From Adiantum capillus-veneris (taxonomy: Eukaryota; Streptophyta; Polypodiopsida; Polypodiales; Pteridaceae): DNA of 64,000 nucleotides. The position numbers and the translations under genes were made by a program. The notes under the pieces are model-generated. The model was not told the origin of the DNA. It made no database searches and saw nothing but the letters and a program-made list of their open reading frames with translations. The stretch's first letter is position 1. Each line of letters starts with the position of its first letter. The stretch is taken from NCBI GenBank assembly GCA_014529385.2, contig CM043970.1, forward strand, positions 64,019,996-64,083,995. Reading direction: 5' to 3'. Below, piece by piece: positions 35,024 through 47,423 of this stretch.

Positions 35024-36067
35024 TTAGTCATGAAACCACGACCTATGAGGCGTAACGTGAAAAGAAGCACCACTGTCAATGACCCAATCCATAGGCATAC
35101 TACGCTCATGAGTGAGAAGAAAAGCGTCATCAAAACAGGATGCAATCAACACATCACCAAGCTCTTCACTAGTAGCACTAGTCGGAGCACATACATGGTC
35201 ATCTTGAGAGCTACACTCTCCCTGTGTTGCATTTAACTCCTCAATCTTGACATTGTATTTAGGCTTGTCCTTAGCATCATGGTCTTTCTTCTTACCATCT
35301 CCATTTTCCCTTTTCCACTTGTAGCAATCCTTTTTGAAATGGCCTTTTCTACCACAATGGAAACATTCCACATCCTTTTTACTTGTGCCTGCACGGGACT
35401 TGCTTCTAGATTTACCCCTGTTGGACTTATACTTGTCCATAGTCCTGCCTCTGACAACCATTGCACTAGAAGACTTATTACCTGCATTATTCTTTTGATT
35501 AATCTCTTCCGTGAGAAGACTAGACTCCACATTAGTACTTGTCAACTCATTCGCAGGAACCGAGTTACTTATGGCTGTCCTAAATGTGTCCCATGACTCA
35601 GGCAACGTGACAAGTAAAAACATAGCTTTTACATTTTCCTCAAACGTAATTTCCTGCGTAGCAAGTTGGCTGAAAATTGTATTGAAATCATTCAAATGCG
35701 CATTCATGGAAGCACCTTCCTCCATTCGCAAATCAATAAGCTTTTTAATCCAATACACCATAGAAGCAGCCGAATGCTTATCATACGTATCGCAAATCCG
35801 CTGCCATAGCTCATAAGCTCCACCCTGTGCATCTTTCACATTGTAATAAACAGACTTTGAAAGGGAAAGCCTAATGGTAGACCTGGACATCTCATCCAAC
35901 TCTTCCCAATCATCCCTCTCCATGTTCTCTGGCTTAACTCCCTGCAACTTTAGAGGTCGAATCTGTTTCTTCTGCACCCAGACATCCCAAATCTGATCTT
36001 TCCAATATGAGAAGTTAGCACCATCCAACTTCTCAATATTGAAAACTGTGTCCTCTTTAGTGCCCAT
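35024..36067 (-). CDS. Copia gag and protease, ended by premature TAA
   Basis: The probable start is the ATG at 36067 (MGTKEDTVFNIEKLDGANF), since the 31 codons upstream look unlike gag. The order is an N-terminal gag with LDGANFSYWKDQIWD, a UBN2-type capsid region (WQRICDTYDKHSAASMVYWI), a basic stretch, the CCHC zinc knuckle CFHCGRKGHFKKDC that binds genomic RNA, and an aspartic protease start WVIDSGASFHVTPHRSWF. The frame then meets TAA (35024-35026) and continues open for another 1000 codons. The stop falls inside the protease domain, so the protease is truncated unless the stop is bypassed. Confidence 0.93.
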   Translation of the reverse strand: MGTKEDTVFNIEKLDGANFSYWKDQIWDVWVQKKQIRPLKLQGVKPENMERDDWEELDEMSRSTIRLSLSKSVYYNVKDAQGGAYELWQRICDTYDKHSAASMVYWIKKLIDLRMEEGASMNAHLNDFNTIFSQLATQEITFEENVKAMFLLVTLPESWDTFRTAISNSVPANELTSTNVESSLLTEEINQKNNAGNKSSSAMVVRGRTMDKYKSNRGKSRSKSRAGTSKKDVECFHCGRKGHFKKDCYKWKRENGDGKKKDHDAKDKPKYNVKIEELNATQGECSSQDDHVCAPTSATSEELGDVLIASCFDDAFLLTHERSMPMDWVIDSGASFHVTPHRSWFHD

Positions 36068-37234
36068 TACAACAAGAATGCAACAATGAGAAACCTGTAA
36101 CCAACCAACAAACTGCCACAACAAAGTAGTGTTGCAAATCTGACAACACCTGCTGCTCAATCAAAGAGCAAACGCATAGAGTATAAATCAGCCCATAATA
36201 TGGTCAAAAAACGTACGTAGAAATCCACAAACAAATGCATAAACCCGTGACACCTGTAACTCAACCGGCCTAGGCAAACTGTGCCACAAAATGCATCAAC
36301 AATGAGCTGTCATAGAGGCATAAACATACTCCATGTCTGAATAACCACAATAGAGACATAAGCTGACCAAGCTTACACAAATCCGTGAGCATAAATGGAT
36401 CCAAGTGAGCATATAACCAATGCACAAGCTCAGCGAAGTCCAATCTCTACTGTCAACCAAGTACCTGTCCGTACTCAAACCGCAACACTGCAAGCAAGAG
36501 CAAACCCGCTCTATGTATAAGTAAACCAAATCTCCACAATATCATGCATAAAGAGTGTCTGTCAAACTGCCATATCCACATCCATCAACATACATAGATG
36601 ATGTAAACCTGTAGCTCAAGAACACGCATAAACAGACTGCCCAGAAGAGTAGAAGCTCCCACTCAAACCACAACCATATGCATGGCTGTCCCACAGTCAA
36701 AATACATGTTTTGTAACCACAGAAGAAACCTGTATCCAAAGCTCCCTGTAACCTGTAACCTGTACCCGTACCTGTACCTGTACCTGCACCTGTACCTGTA
36801 CCTGTAGTCGAAGAAGACAATGTCGCCAAACTCCCACTCTATCTGTGTGTATGAGGCCACTCCAAGAAGAGGCTACACACTCTCAAATGAGCTGTGGGCT
36901 CACGTAAGTGGAAGACACTACAACAATGGCACCTGTAATGGCTATGGAAGCTCTGGCAGCAGAAAACTACCAAAGAGAGATGAAAAACGTAGCTCCTAGT
37001 CTGTAGCTCGGATGGGATTTCTAATGGCACGAATGGCTCCGAAAGGGGGGTTAAACCGCAGGACACCTGCTGAAAATACTCGCAGAGTGCTGAACCTTCC
37101 AATGCCAAGCTCAGAAAAACCTTCTGCTCTTTGGAAATGCGCGCGTGCGCGAAACCGAAAAATGGCAATGAAACAGCAGCAAGTTTCAACACACTCAACA
37201 ATGATGATGAAGCTCTCAATGCTCTCACTACCAA
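36068..37234 (-). other. Copia leader region
   Basis: About 1.17 kb of non-coding sequence lies between the primer site and gag, long for this superfamily. It includes a (CCTGTA)n hexamer array at about 36741-36810. No conserved frame is seen. Confidence 0.6.
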
Positions 37235-37246
37235 GCTCTGATACCA
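37235..37246 (-). other. Copia primer binding site
   Basis: The minus strand reads TGGTATCAGAGC two bases inside the 5' LTR, complementary to initiator-Met tRNA. Confidence 0.93.
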
Positions 37247-37248
37247 CT

Positions 37249-37435
37249 TGTTGGGATCGGAGAGCACACACACAGAGAGCCAACACGAAGAAGGAGATAG
37301 ACACAGTGTGTGGCGGGGCGGTACTCACACTACAATGTGTAGTTATGAGTATAGTTATTATGAATGAGTAAATGAATGGCTGTACATGGGCGGCTGAACA
37401 ACGGGCAGCCGGGCACACGGGCCTTTAACCCAACA
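37249..37435 (-). repeat. 5' LTR of the copia element
   Basis: 187 bp, TGTTGGGTTAAAGG...GATCCCAACA on the minus strand, 185/187 identical to the 3' LTR. The duplication TGATG follows at 37436-37440. Confidence 0.97.
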
Positions 37436-39221
37436 TGATGAGTTACTAGCTCATGAGCGTGACATGTGCGAGGAGGATTGTCAGCCCTGCACTAAACCAG
37501 CTACCAACACGGAGGATAGATTGATGGCGAGTGCCCAAACACCTCTTTACGATGGTGCACGGTGCTCGATGCTCCGAGCATCGTTGGAAGCCCTCAAATT
37601 GCAAGAAAAATCCGGTTGGAGTAATGCAAATGTCGATGCATTACTTCTGTAAGTATGGAATGTTTGCTTTTATATACTCTCCACTCTCTTTATGGTACGG
37701 TCTTTTCGCAATTATACTAATACGCTTGTTTGTTGTAGCTTGATGGGCAAAATGTTGCCAGAAGATCACCACATGCCTCCAGATCGTTGATGAGCTAGAT
37801 GGTATATCAGTGCACTTGGAATGGAGTATGAGTGCATCCATGCTTGTGTCAATGATTGCATGCTATACCGCTATGAGCATGCACATGCTACCTCATATCC
37901 CATGTGCAAGGAGACACCATACAAGACCGGAGTGAGCGGGGCGCACCTACCCCGCAAGGTATTGAGACATTTTCCATTAATTCCTCGCATACAACACATG
38001 TTTAAGAGAAGGTCTATCGTGGAGCTTGTCGCGTGGCACGCCAACCACCGCTCAAATGAAGGAATGATGTGTGTCCCTGTCGGTTCACCTGCATAGAGGC
38101 ACATCGAAACTCAATGGCCAGAGTTTGGGTTGGAGCCTCGACACTTGAGGCTTGGGTTAGCAAGTGATGGTGTCAAACCCTCCAACACTAAGTCTACTTC
38201 ATGGATCACTTGGCCTGTGATGATCGTCAACTACAATATTCCACCATGGGAGACATCCAAGAAGGGCAATATACTTCTTTTCTTGGATGTGTCAGGGAAG
38301 TACAAAGTGTCAAATATTGACGTCTACCTCGAGCCCCTCATCGAGGAGTTATGGAGAGGCATTACTGTTGTCGATGTCTCACTTGCAAAGGGAGGGGAGA
38401 GAGGCCATTGTGAGGAGAATCCTTATGTGGACTATGCATGACTATCCTGAGCTTGGAGAGATTTCTGGTAGCCCCCTTTCCTCTATCTCTCTCTCTATCT
38501 TTTCCTTTCTCCCTTTAGTTCACTCATCTCTCTAACGATATGATATGTATGCAGGGTTGTCCACATCAGGGCACAATGCATGTCCTACTTGCAGGCCATC
38601 GTTGGTGACAGAGAGGCCCGATTCCTTGAGCAAGGTAATCTATCCAAATAACCATCGTTTCTTACCCAAGGGCATAACAAGCACAAGGCTTCAATAAATG
38701 GGAAGACCCCTCTAAAGCTCACGATGGCAGATTGGGCAACCATTTGGGAAGAACACCACAACAACAATCTGGCTCCGTGTCCTCCACCAAAAGGTATGTC
38801 AAGGTATTCCATATGTTTAAGGCTTCCATATTGGAAGGACTTAAAAATACAACACCTCTTGGATCCCATGCACATATTCAAGAATGTAGCCCAAACACTA
38901 TGGGACCACATTATTGGCAAGAAGGACTCTTTGAGTGCGAGGGAGGATTTGAGGCTTTTAAAACGTCTCCCCGCCTTTGCTACTGCACTTCGTGCCCCAA
39001 ATGGAAAGATTGTGCTTCCTAAAGCACCATGGATGCTAGCCAAAGAAGAATTAGATAAGGTGAAGGGTACCATTGCCTCTATTTGCACACCAACAGGATA
39101 CATGAGGTCGCTAAAGGGAACTTTCATAAAAGCGAAGAAGAGTGGAAGCATTAATCTTCATACTCCCTATTCTATCTATAGTTTGTGTGTATGAATTCGA
39201 CTTTTACTCACTTTCTCTTTC
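37436..39221 (+). pseudogene. CACTA-1 TNP2-like transposase, central part
   Basis: Plus-strand pieces run in order: TPLYDGARCSMLRASLEALK and SGWSNANVDALLL, then the TNP2 core with YECIHACVNDCMLYR, PRKVLRHFPLIPRIQHMFKR, RHLRLGLASDGVKP and DVYLEPLIEELWRG. These are followed by RILMWTMHDYPELGE and the block LLDPMHIFKNVAQTLWDHII (38.86-38.92 kb) with IVLPKAPWMLAKEELDKVKG. CACTA transposases bind and cut the element ends in the nucleus. Stops at about 37650, 38095 and 38440 are partly compatible with introns (for example GTAAGT at 37650), but others are true breaks. The reading ends where CACTA-2 is inserted at 39221. Confidence 0.8.
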
Positions 39222-39284
39222 CACTACAAGAGGCTGTGTACTCTTGTGATGCTTTTAGCGACAGAAATACATTGGGTTTTTATA

Positions 39285-39450
39285 ACCCCCAGCGTCACTA
39301 AGAGCGTCGATACGGGAACGTCACTATGCCGGTCGTTATAGCGACGCTTATAGGGATGGTATAGCGACGCTGTAGGGCCATCAATACCGACGCTTATAGC
39401 AATGTTGCAGAGCCTAATATAGCGACGGTCATAGCGACGCCTGAGATGAA
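39285..39450. repeat. CACTA-2 left subterminal repeats
   Basis: At least six copies of (T)ATAGCGACG or close variants (GTTATAGCGACGC, GTATAGCGACGC, ATAGCGACGGTC) lie within 230 bp of the terminus, in a density and position typical of accessory-protein binding sites in En/Spm elements. Confidence 0.8.
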
Positions 39451-39975
39451 AATGTTTTGGTGGCAGGGCATTCACCCATCAACCATATTGAATGTTTCAT
39501 TTGTCTATTTACCTTTGAAAAAAAGTGCAAAGGTAAATTTAGACCCAAAATAGTCACCCACAAGACAATATAATCATTAACTCCATCATCCATAGTACGT
39601 ATTGTTTGCAAAATATATAAAGATACAAAAATGACAAACGTGAATTGATGAATGTAAATCAATGACAATTGTACACATAGGCAAAATCACTTGATTGTTA
39701 ATCTTTGCAAATGTAATAGTTACAAACCATTGTCATTATTTAAAAAATCTACATGGTTTTCAAAAAAACGTATAAAAATCGTCTCATGATACATAATCTA
39801 TGACAAAAATAAACTAATTCTATCTAGCTATGGCTAAACTGACGTCTCATCGCGTCGAAGTGGCGTATCTATCGGATTCTGCCAAAAAAAAAACAATAAG
39901 ATAGATTGTTGTAAGTATAAACATATAGAAATGTTTATAAAACAATACAATAAATAGAAAAGAATCAACCCTAAT
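39451..39975. other. No gene recognised (CACTA-2 left interior)
   Basis: AT-rich sequence between the subterminal repeats and the last exon of the second gene. It is probably the 3' flank of that minus-strand gene. Confidence 0.4.
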
Positions 39976-41141
39976 AATAACCATGCCGCCGCGAGAACTC
40001 AGGATGTCTATAAGGGCGTTTATGACCTTCCTGCCTGCGTACTCACACTCGTACGGTGTGGGATCACGTTCGGTAAACGACCACTGTCAAAACATACAAA
40101 GAATCCATTATGTTAGAATTTCAAATCCCATAAACCCTAAACTATCTAATATAGATGCGAAAACACTTTAAAAATCGTCCCCAAGTGGTGCGAGCTCCCT
40201 GCCTCTACTCGCGCTCTGGCTGCCTCCTTTTGTTGCTTCCACTTGTCGGAATTCTCGCGCGCTTCTTTCTTCGGATGCTTCCAATCTTCTTTGGCCAGCC
40301 AATCTGGTCTGCTCCACCCATTCTTGATTGATTTTTTGCACTTCGGAGCGCTTATGCTTGCAGTATTCGCGCATTCAAACCTTCATCACATCTTCATTGA
40401 AGCGGTCATCCCGTGTTGGAACGGGAAACTCGTCATGAAGAATGCTGATGACTCTGTCTTTTAATTCATTCGGTACTTCACTCCAGGTGTTTAGTATGTA
40501 GTGTCTAAACACCTGAGAGCAAAGACCGCGCATGCGCGAAATCATCTTCTTGCCTTCATCATCCAAGATGATACCGCCGTTGAAGTCGACGGAGTAAGGC
40601 AAGCCCTCTCACCGCTGACACGTGAACCTGGGTGTCTCGACAGGGGTCTCTAGCAGCGTGTCAACGGGGGTACATGCGCCAGGTGTCTCCGCTAGAGTCT
40701 GAGCCCCGAAGCGAGGAGTGTCCACTGGAGTGACTCTTGGAGGAGTAGCTAGTGGTGTGTAGGTGCGGGGAACGATAGTCAGCCGTGCAAAACCTGGTGT
40801 TGATGGCGATGCCGTGGCTGGTGTTGGGACGGGAAAAGAAGGATAGGGTAAAGAGCCTCGTCGAACACGAGGTGGTGTCAAAGCATCGGTGGCGCCACCC
40901 CCACAACAACCGCCATCGCCACCACTAGAGTGCCGGTGCCTAGACGAGTGTGAAGATCATCTCGTCGACACCGAAGCTTCGGAGCGCGCTGAGGACTCCG
41001 AAACAGAGGGAGATGCGGATGGAGTAGGAATGCACGATGGTGCACCAGAGCGATGATGCTCCATGTACCACTATCTCTGTTGGGGTGACAAAGAAGAAAG
41101 AAACTGCTCATCATCCATACCTGCATTAAACACACGAACAT
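39976..41141 (-). pseudogene. CACTA-2 second gene (plant transposase-24/TNPA-like)
   Basis: The minus strand shows a Pro/Thr-rich N-terminal half (40881-40609) with repeated TPVDTP- and TPPRVTP-like units. It continues into a conserved-looking domain (40602-40168): SVDFNGGIILDDEGKKMISR, HYILNTWSEVPNELKDRVIS, then MREYCKHKRSEVQKINQEWV. The W..(I/V)P...K pattern followed by a basic helix matches the plant Ptta/En-Spm 'transposase 24' family. A further exon starts at an acceptor near 40075 (WSFTERDPTPYECEYAGRKV). One stop (TGA/TAG region near 40606) interrupts the two main parts unless spliced. In En/Spm the second protein binds subterminal repeats, which this element has. Confidence 0.65.
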
Positions 41142-41183
41142 TTAAACTTAATATTGAATGAATGGAGTAGAAAACATGGACAA

Positions 41184-41293
<110 letters not shown>

Positions 41294-41640
41294 AGGAGAT
41301 GCTCGTTGTCTCTGCTTATGAGAACATACCTAGAGCATACGTACTTGGAGTGGACACAAAGAACAGTACAATGACGTAATGACGCAGTGATAAAAACAAT
41401 GACGCAGTGACGCAATGACGCAAATACTTGGAGAGCTAGAGTTTTTACAAAACGGAGCAAAATTGTTCAAAACGGAGAATCGTACAAGAATTTGAAGGTG
41501 CTTGTAGCTTTGGAATGTTCAAAGGCTAGCAGCAACAGAAAGCGTTCTTCCTCTATTCAACTTGAGTGATGGAAGAGGCAAGTACATAACTCTGAATTTA
41601 CAAAACGGAGAAAAATTGTTCAAATACAATATTTATGGCT

Positions 41641-44600
41641 TTAGGAGATTTCTCTCTCATCCTCGCATAGCTCAGCATAACTTCCTATATCTATATAGAG
41701 CTCTCCGTTTAAACAGATGTCCTCTGTTTCATTTTGTAGATCCTCTGCATGCACCCCATAGAGAGTAGCAGCTTGATGTTTGTCTGGCACCATCTCCACG
41801 GCTTCTGACTGAGCATCTTCTCCGATCTCCACCATTGATGCCGCTGTGATTGGCACATGGTAGCCTTCATACGTCCGTGCACTACGAGGGGCTACCTCTA
41901 TGACGTACCACCAGTTTGATGCAGACTTTGTAGGATGAAATATCACCTGCTAGAGCTACATAACTTACATGAGAGCTTCCAAGCACATAAATTCTAAAAT
42001 GGGATGTTAACTATTTACATACTTACTTGTTCACAATGCTCGGGTAGTACGAAAGTGTCTCTTAGGTCAGTCCATTTCTTAGTTGAATCCACCTCAAGAA
42101 AACCAGACTCTCCTCTACGCACAGTAGCGTTGCGACCCTCCATGATTATCTTGAACCATTGCATGTCGAACAAGTCGACAAAAAATCCTCTATAATCGAT
42201 CCTCAAAATCTCTTGTAGCGTGCCGAAGTAAGTGAGTTCCGCCACCACAGGATCTGCATCAGAGGACCGTCGTCGACTAGACTGTTCAAATTTTGCCATG
42301 ATTTCACAATCTTGAGTAAAATGCTTTTTGTTGATCCGTTCCACCCTAAAATGTGGACCTTTACACCATGCTGCTGTGTATGAATTATACTACAACCAAC
42401 AAAGATTATGAGTGGCCGTTCAAATATCTAGAAAGTTACTAGTCGTACATTGCAAACTTACCTTGGTCGCGCAACCCCTAGAGTACTCCCACTCTTCCTC
42501 AGTCACTTCTTCACCGCACTGTTGTGCGCTTTTCAATTGTTTGTGCAACCATCTTAAGCTCATGAATGTTGGTAGGCTCTCCAGACCCATCGGATAGTGC
42601 ATCGGTGGTCGTCTTCCCCGTCTCCACTCAATTCGTGTCCTTTGTCGCTCTTGCTTTGCATCCTCATATTGTGAAATCCACTTCTGCATGACTGAATTGT
42701 GAAGCATGCAAAATCGGTTGATTTTAGCCTCTAGATCTTTCGTCATCTTCTTCTCAACACCGAGATTGCACATGAAAATTCCAGATATGCACTCATCATC
42801 TATGGTTCGCCATAGCATGTCCCGGGCTTTATCAAATCCGTCTAGCCACTCTCCAATGTACACTAGGGACTCTGATAACATCCAAACCTTCTACCATGCT
42901 ACCCTTCGGATGTGCCTTCTGACGCACATATCCCTTGAGCGTTTTCATGAAACTTTCTAAAAAGAACATCCATCTGGAATGTACTGTGCCAGCTATTTCC
43001 ACCTCATCAACTATGTGAACAAGAAGATGCACCTGAATGGTTAGCATGGTAGTAGGAAAATGTTTCTCAAACATGCACACAACCTCTGCAACGTTTAGTT
43101 TGGCGAATGGTATGGAGTCTACGTTGATCTCCTTTTGTGAGATCCATTGCACCAACTTCGCAAGTTTGTAGATTGTGTTACGGACGTCAAGAGACAAACA
43201 TCCCTCAATGGAAACCGGTAAAATAAACTGCAAAACACGTACAACAATGATATTAAAGTCCACACACGAATTTGTTACATAATTCCCACTATGATATACT
43301 CCACTATGAACATACCTGACACATTTTATGCCAGTCGTGTGACTTCAAACCGGTAAGCTTTCCTTCTTTAGTAAAACACGTTTGGAGCGAGTGCATTACG
43401 CTAGTGGGGGTCCGCAAAGATCGAATGGTCTCTTTTACTTTGCGTTCTTGGGCTCCTATGAAAATCCATGGTGCTTTAGGGAGTTTTATTGATCCATTGG
43501 ATGCTGTTTGCGGCCAATATTGCTCCATACGATCCACATTTCTAAGGTCAACTCTGGCTCCCAAAGTATCTTTCTTGCCGGTCAGATGGTTCCATAGTAG
43601 ATTACCCACATTCTTGAATATGTGCATTAGATCGAGCAAGTGATTGATCATGAGTTAGGGCCAATATGATAACTCGTACCATAGAGATAGTCTCTTCATC
43701 CCTGGGGGCAATCCATCATCACACATCTCCTTCTGCTCTAACCATGCTTGTGCAGACATCCTCGGTGGATCTCTTCCCAAAAAGCCGTCGCGTAACACAT
43801 GATTCTCTGGAAGATACGCTTGATGACCTTCGTAGATTTGCTTCTTCAATGAGGGCGCCCTACGTGCATTCAGTCTAGGTCCACATGTGACACATGCTCT
43901 GTATCCGCTTGTTTGAAGCCTTTCATGTATACACATGATAATAGATCAGCTTGAGAAAAACCAAGATTTACAATGTCTGAGTGAGGAGTGTAAATAGATC
44001 ACCTGAGCATTCTGTTAGTCCGGGATTGTCATGCATGGTCCACATTAGAATTCCTCTGATCAAAGCATTCCGTCGACCTGTGTGTCGGCTCATATCCACC
44101 ACTTCTATGCCAATCCACAATTGTTGCAGCTCTTCCAATAGTAGACGAAGATACACATCCATATTCTTCACTTTATATTGCCCCGACACAATCAAGCTTA
44201 GCCATAGGTGCCCCTTCTTCGTAGTTAACCACGGGGGAATGTTGTAGTTGACGATGACAACGGGCCATACACTTTAAGATGTTGATCTTTGACCAAATGG
44301 ATTTACGCCATCCATAGCTAGGTCTAAGCGCAAATTTCAAGCTTCCCTAGCAAAATCCGACCATGTTCCATCTATATGTTTCCACGCTGCACAATCTGCA
44401 GGAATCCGTAGCACACCATCTGAAGATTTATTCTCCTCATGCCATGATGCTAGGGAGGCCATGGACTTACATTCGAAGAAATGCTTGATATGAGGAAGCA
44501 GAGGAAAATGTCGCAAAACCTTTTGCAAAATTTTTGTTCCGTGGAGATCTACTCGATATCTTTCGGAATCACATTTCGGACACTTCTCCATGTCTATGTA

Positions 44601-45371
44601 TTCCCCTCTGAAAAGAATGCAACCATTAGAACAAGCGTGGATCGAATTGTAATCCATCTCCAAGTTTCGCAAAATCTTTCTTGCTTCCTCTCGGGAATCT
44701 GACATCACATTATCAGCTGGTAGTATGTGCTCTTTGAGCAATCTACACAACACAAAAATATGGTACAATTGTGTAAAAATATTTTCGATCATTATACATT
44801 TAGAGTTTTATTAAAGTGAACTAATTGTAATAGATCACCTGAAAAGCGCTGTGACGCTAGTGTCACTCCATCCAAACTTTGTCTGCATGTTGAGAAGAAC
44901 CAGGAGCGCTTTCAATCTAGACACACATGCTCCATTATACAATGGCGTATCGGCTTCACTTTTCATATCATCATAGACAAGCCTTTCTGAATCCATGATT
45001 GTCTCGATAATTTTATCAATCGCGGGCTCAAACATTGCCTCGTTGGGAATGTGGTCTGCATGATCATCCCCCGAGCTGTCAGAGGCTACATCTTGTGGCC
45101 TCACATATGCTGCTTGACCAAAGCGCCTACGAACACGTCTATTGGGTTGCAAGATTGCTGCCTATTGGCCAGTGTCAGAGTCCGACGAGTTATAATTGGC
45201 AACAACTCGATCTATAATAGATGGATCGAACTTGCCAAATTCGTGAACGTGCTGCAAAGAAACGCATCTTGTCCGTCGCACAGCATGCTTGCAATGATTG
45301 CAAGGACATAAGATCCTTGTTGAGAGGTAGGTGTTTCGGTTGGATGGCCCCACATCCTCGTCACTACTCAT
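41641..45371 (-). pseudogene. CACTA-2 TNP2-like transposase
   Basis: Minus-strand exon-like blocks in order. First is a transposase-associated zinc domain (45371-45162, LCPCNHCKHAVRR). Next is 45152-44835 with FGWSDTSVTALF. The TNP2 core is 44745-44195 (NSIHACSNGCILFRGEY, KVLRHFPLLPHIKHFF, ILMWTMHDNPGLTECSG). Then come 43936-43304 (ACVTCGPRLNARRA, LLDLMHIFKNVGNLLWNHL), DUF4218-type 43232-42832 (IQVHLLVHIVDEVEIAGTVH), 42881-42420, and DUF4216-type 42344-41641 (LRIDYRGFFVDLFDMQWFK). Donors such as CTTTTCAG|GTGATC and CAA|GTAAGT fit the gaps. In-frame stops include TAG at 45159-45161, TGA near 44336 and TAA near 44288. It is therefore probably inactive, though only lightly damaged. Confidence 0.88.
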
Positions 45372-45433
45372 AATGAGGGTAAAAAACTTATAACCTGGAC
45401 AACAAATTTAATCTTCTATTGGAATTCTTCGTC

Positions 45434-45437
<4 letters not shown>

Positions 45438-45485
<48 letters not shown>
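45438..45485. repeat. (CT)24 microsatellite
   Basis: A pure CT tract about 65 bp upstream of the start of the CACTA-2 TNP2-like gene. Confidence 0.95.
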
Positions 45486-45488
<3 letters not shown>

Positions 45489-46036
45489 TTCACACTGTAA
45501 ACTACCTCATATTCTCTAGTCACGTCCAATCCCCGCACACCTCGATCTAGAGGTGCACGGAGATCAGGACCACTGGGTTATAATCTCGTCTTTATTGGTC
45601 AATGCCTATGTTTGTGGGTACAAGAAATCTACACACCCACGTCTACATGATACTGCATGTAGTGGACAAAACCCCTTTGTCTCTTCTCTAGCTGTAGCAT
45701 TTCACAGCATCTTAACATCTTTTCATAGTAGATCTTTGTGTGTAGCATGCAAGTACACCATTCTTGCAATGTAGCTAATGTCTGCTCAAGGCACTTAATT
45801 CTTACTCTAGATTTGATGGGATGTGGTATGTGTGTGTGTGTGTGACCCTTGGAATCGTCATCTTGCATCACTAATTTTTGTGTAGGCTCAATTTGCTCTT
45901 CCATTAGCTGAACATGAGGGCTTATTGTATGGTAGCAACACTCGAACATGCAGGTGGAATTGCTGGTCCGCATGGACTGTCGAGGCTGTGAGCGCAGGAA
46001 ATTTTCTCGCCATTTCTTCTAACCTTATCTTAAATG

Positions 46037-47086
46037 ATAAAAAGAAGAAAATGGTATAACCTTTCTATCACCCAAGTGTGGTAGATTGGTTATGCTAATT
46101 CCCTCTTCAATAACAGGTAAATAACCTAAATTTAATCTAATATAACGTAAATAAACCTAAATTAATAAACCTAAATCTAAATCTAACGTAAATAAACCTA
46201 AATCGAATCTAATTTAACTTAAATAAATCTAAATCTAATTTAACATAAGTCTACATCTAACCTAATCTTTAACTTCTTTTGGGATAGTTTCCTACGACGT
46301 TAAAACTCTCTTCTTCTTGTGTGTGTGTGTGTGTGCCAATAAAAAGAGAAAAATGGTATAACCTTTCTATCACCCAAGTGTGGTAGATTGGTTATGCCAT
46401 TTTTCCTCTTCAATAACAGGTAAATAAACCTAAATCTAATCTAATATAACATAAATAAACCTAAATCTAATCTAATATAACATAAATAAACCTAAATCTA
46501 ATCTAATATAACGTAAATATAAATCTAACGTAAATAAACCTAAATCTAATCAAACGTAAATTTAACTAAAAATAAACCTAAATCTAATCTAATTTAATTT
46601 AAATAAACCTAAATCTAATTTAACGTAAGTCTACATCTAACCTAATCTTTAACGTCTTTTGGGATAGCTTCCTACAACGTTAAAACTCTCTTCTTCTTGT
46701 GTGTGTGTGGGTGTGTGTGTGCCAATAAAAAGAGAAAAATGGTATAACCTTTCTATCACCCAAGTGTGGTAGATTGGTTATGCCATTTTCCTCTTGAATT
46801 ACAGGTCTTGAGTTCAACTCCTCGTCGGCTATATTTTTAGGTCTCTTTAATTATTTTCCTACGATGTTAAATTAAACTCTCTTCTTCTCGGGTGTGTCTG
46901 TGGGTGTGTGTGCACGCCAATAAAAAAAGGAGAAAAATGGTATAACTTTTCTATCACCGAAGTGTGATAGATTGGTTATGCCATTTCCCTCATGAATAAC
47001 AGGTCTTGAGTTCAACTCCTGTCGACTAGATCTTTAAGGTCTCTTGGGATAGTTTCCTACGATGTTAAGACTCTCTTCTTCTTCTT

Positions 47087-47090
<4 letters not shown>
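46037..47090 (+). repeat. Tandem SINE-like (tRNA-derived) repeats with satellite-like spacers
   Basis: Four copies of a block starting AAAATGGTATAAC.TTTCTATCACC.AAGTGTG begin near 46050, 46350, 46737 and 46936. Within each, GGTAGATTGGTTATGCC resembles a Pol III A box. The last two also keep GGTCTTGAGTTCAACTCC (46804-46821, 47002-47019), a B-box-like sequence at tRNA-like spacing, and end in a TTC/T-rich tail. Between the first copies lie tandem AAACCTAAATCTAATCTAAT units (46130-46640). The simplest reading is a tRNA-derived SINE multiplied in tandem. No intact tRNA is present. Confidence 0.55.
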
Positions 47091-47122
<32 letters not shown>

Positions 47123-47187
47123 CCTCTCTCAATGTGTGTGTGCATTCTTTGTTTATGCATGTGTGTGTGCGTTTTTTGTTTATGCTT

Positions 47188-47222
<35 letters not shown>

Positions 47223-47228
47223 AACACA

Positions 47229-47310
<82 letters not shown>

Positions 47311-47376
47311 CAGAAAGAGGGGAAGGGAACATAGAGTGAGGAAAGGGAAGGTGCATACCTGGATCTCCTTCCTCTT

Positions 47377-47423
<47 letters not shown>

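Larger units (their letters stand above)
31779..37435 (-). mobile_element. Full-length young Ty1/copia retrotransposon
   Basis: The element is 5657 bp with 187-bp LTRs (31779-31965 and 37249-37435) that differ at only two positions. A perfect 5-bp target duplication TGATG flanks it (31774-31778, 37436-37440). Primer binding site, polypurine tract, gag, protease, integrase, RT and RNase H are all present on the minus strand in copia order. A single in-frame TAA (35024-35026) between protease and integrase is the only coding defect I see. Low LTR divergence makes it the most recent insertion in the nest. Confidence 0.97.

Noticed and set aside
32175-35816. Numerous plus-strand frames opposite the copia gag-pol
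   Set aside because: They are antisense shadows of a strong, domain-rich minus-strand gene.
36296-37418. Frames of 65-144 codons in the copia leader
   Set aside because: They lie between primer site and gag, overlap each other in different frames, partly translate the hexamer repeat and LTR, and match no copia protein.
46130-46640. Regularly spaced short repeats considered as a CRISPR array
   Set aside because: Repeats are imperfect and AT-rich, spacers are of the same repeat type, and the genome is eukaryotic.
46804-47019. Possible tRNA genes in CACTA-2
   Set aside because: A- and B-box-like motifs are present, but no acceptor stem or full cloverleaf can be formed, so a SINE-like origin is more likely.
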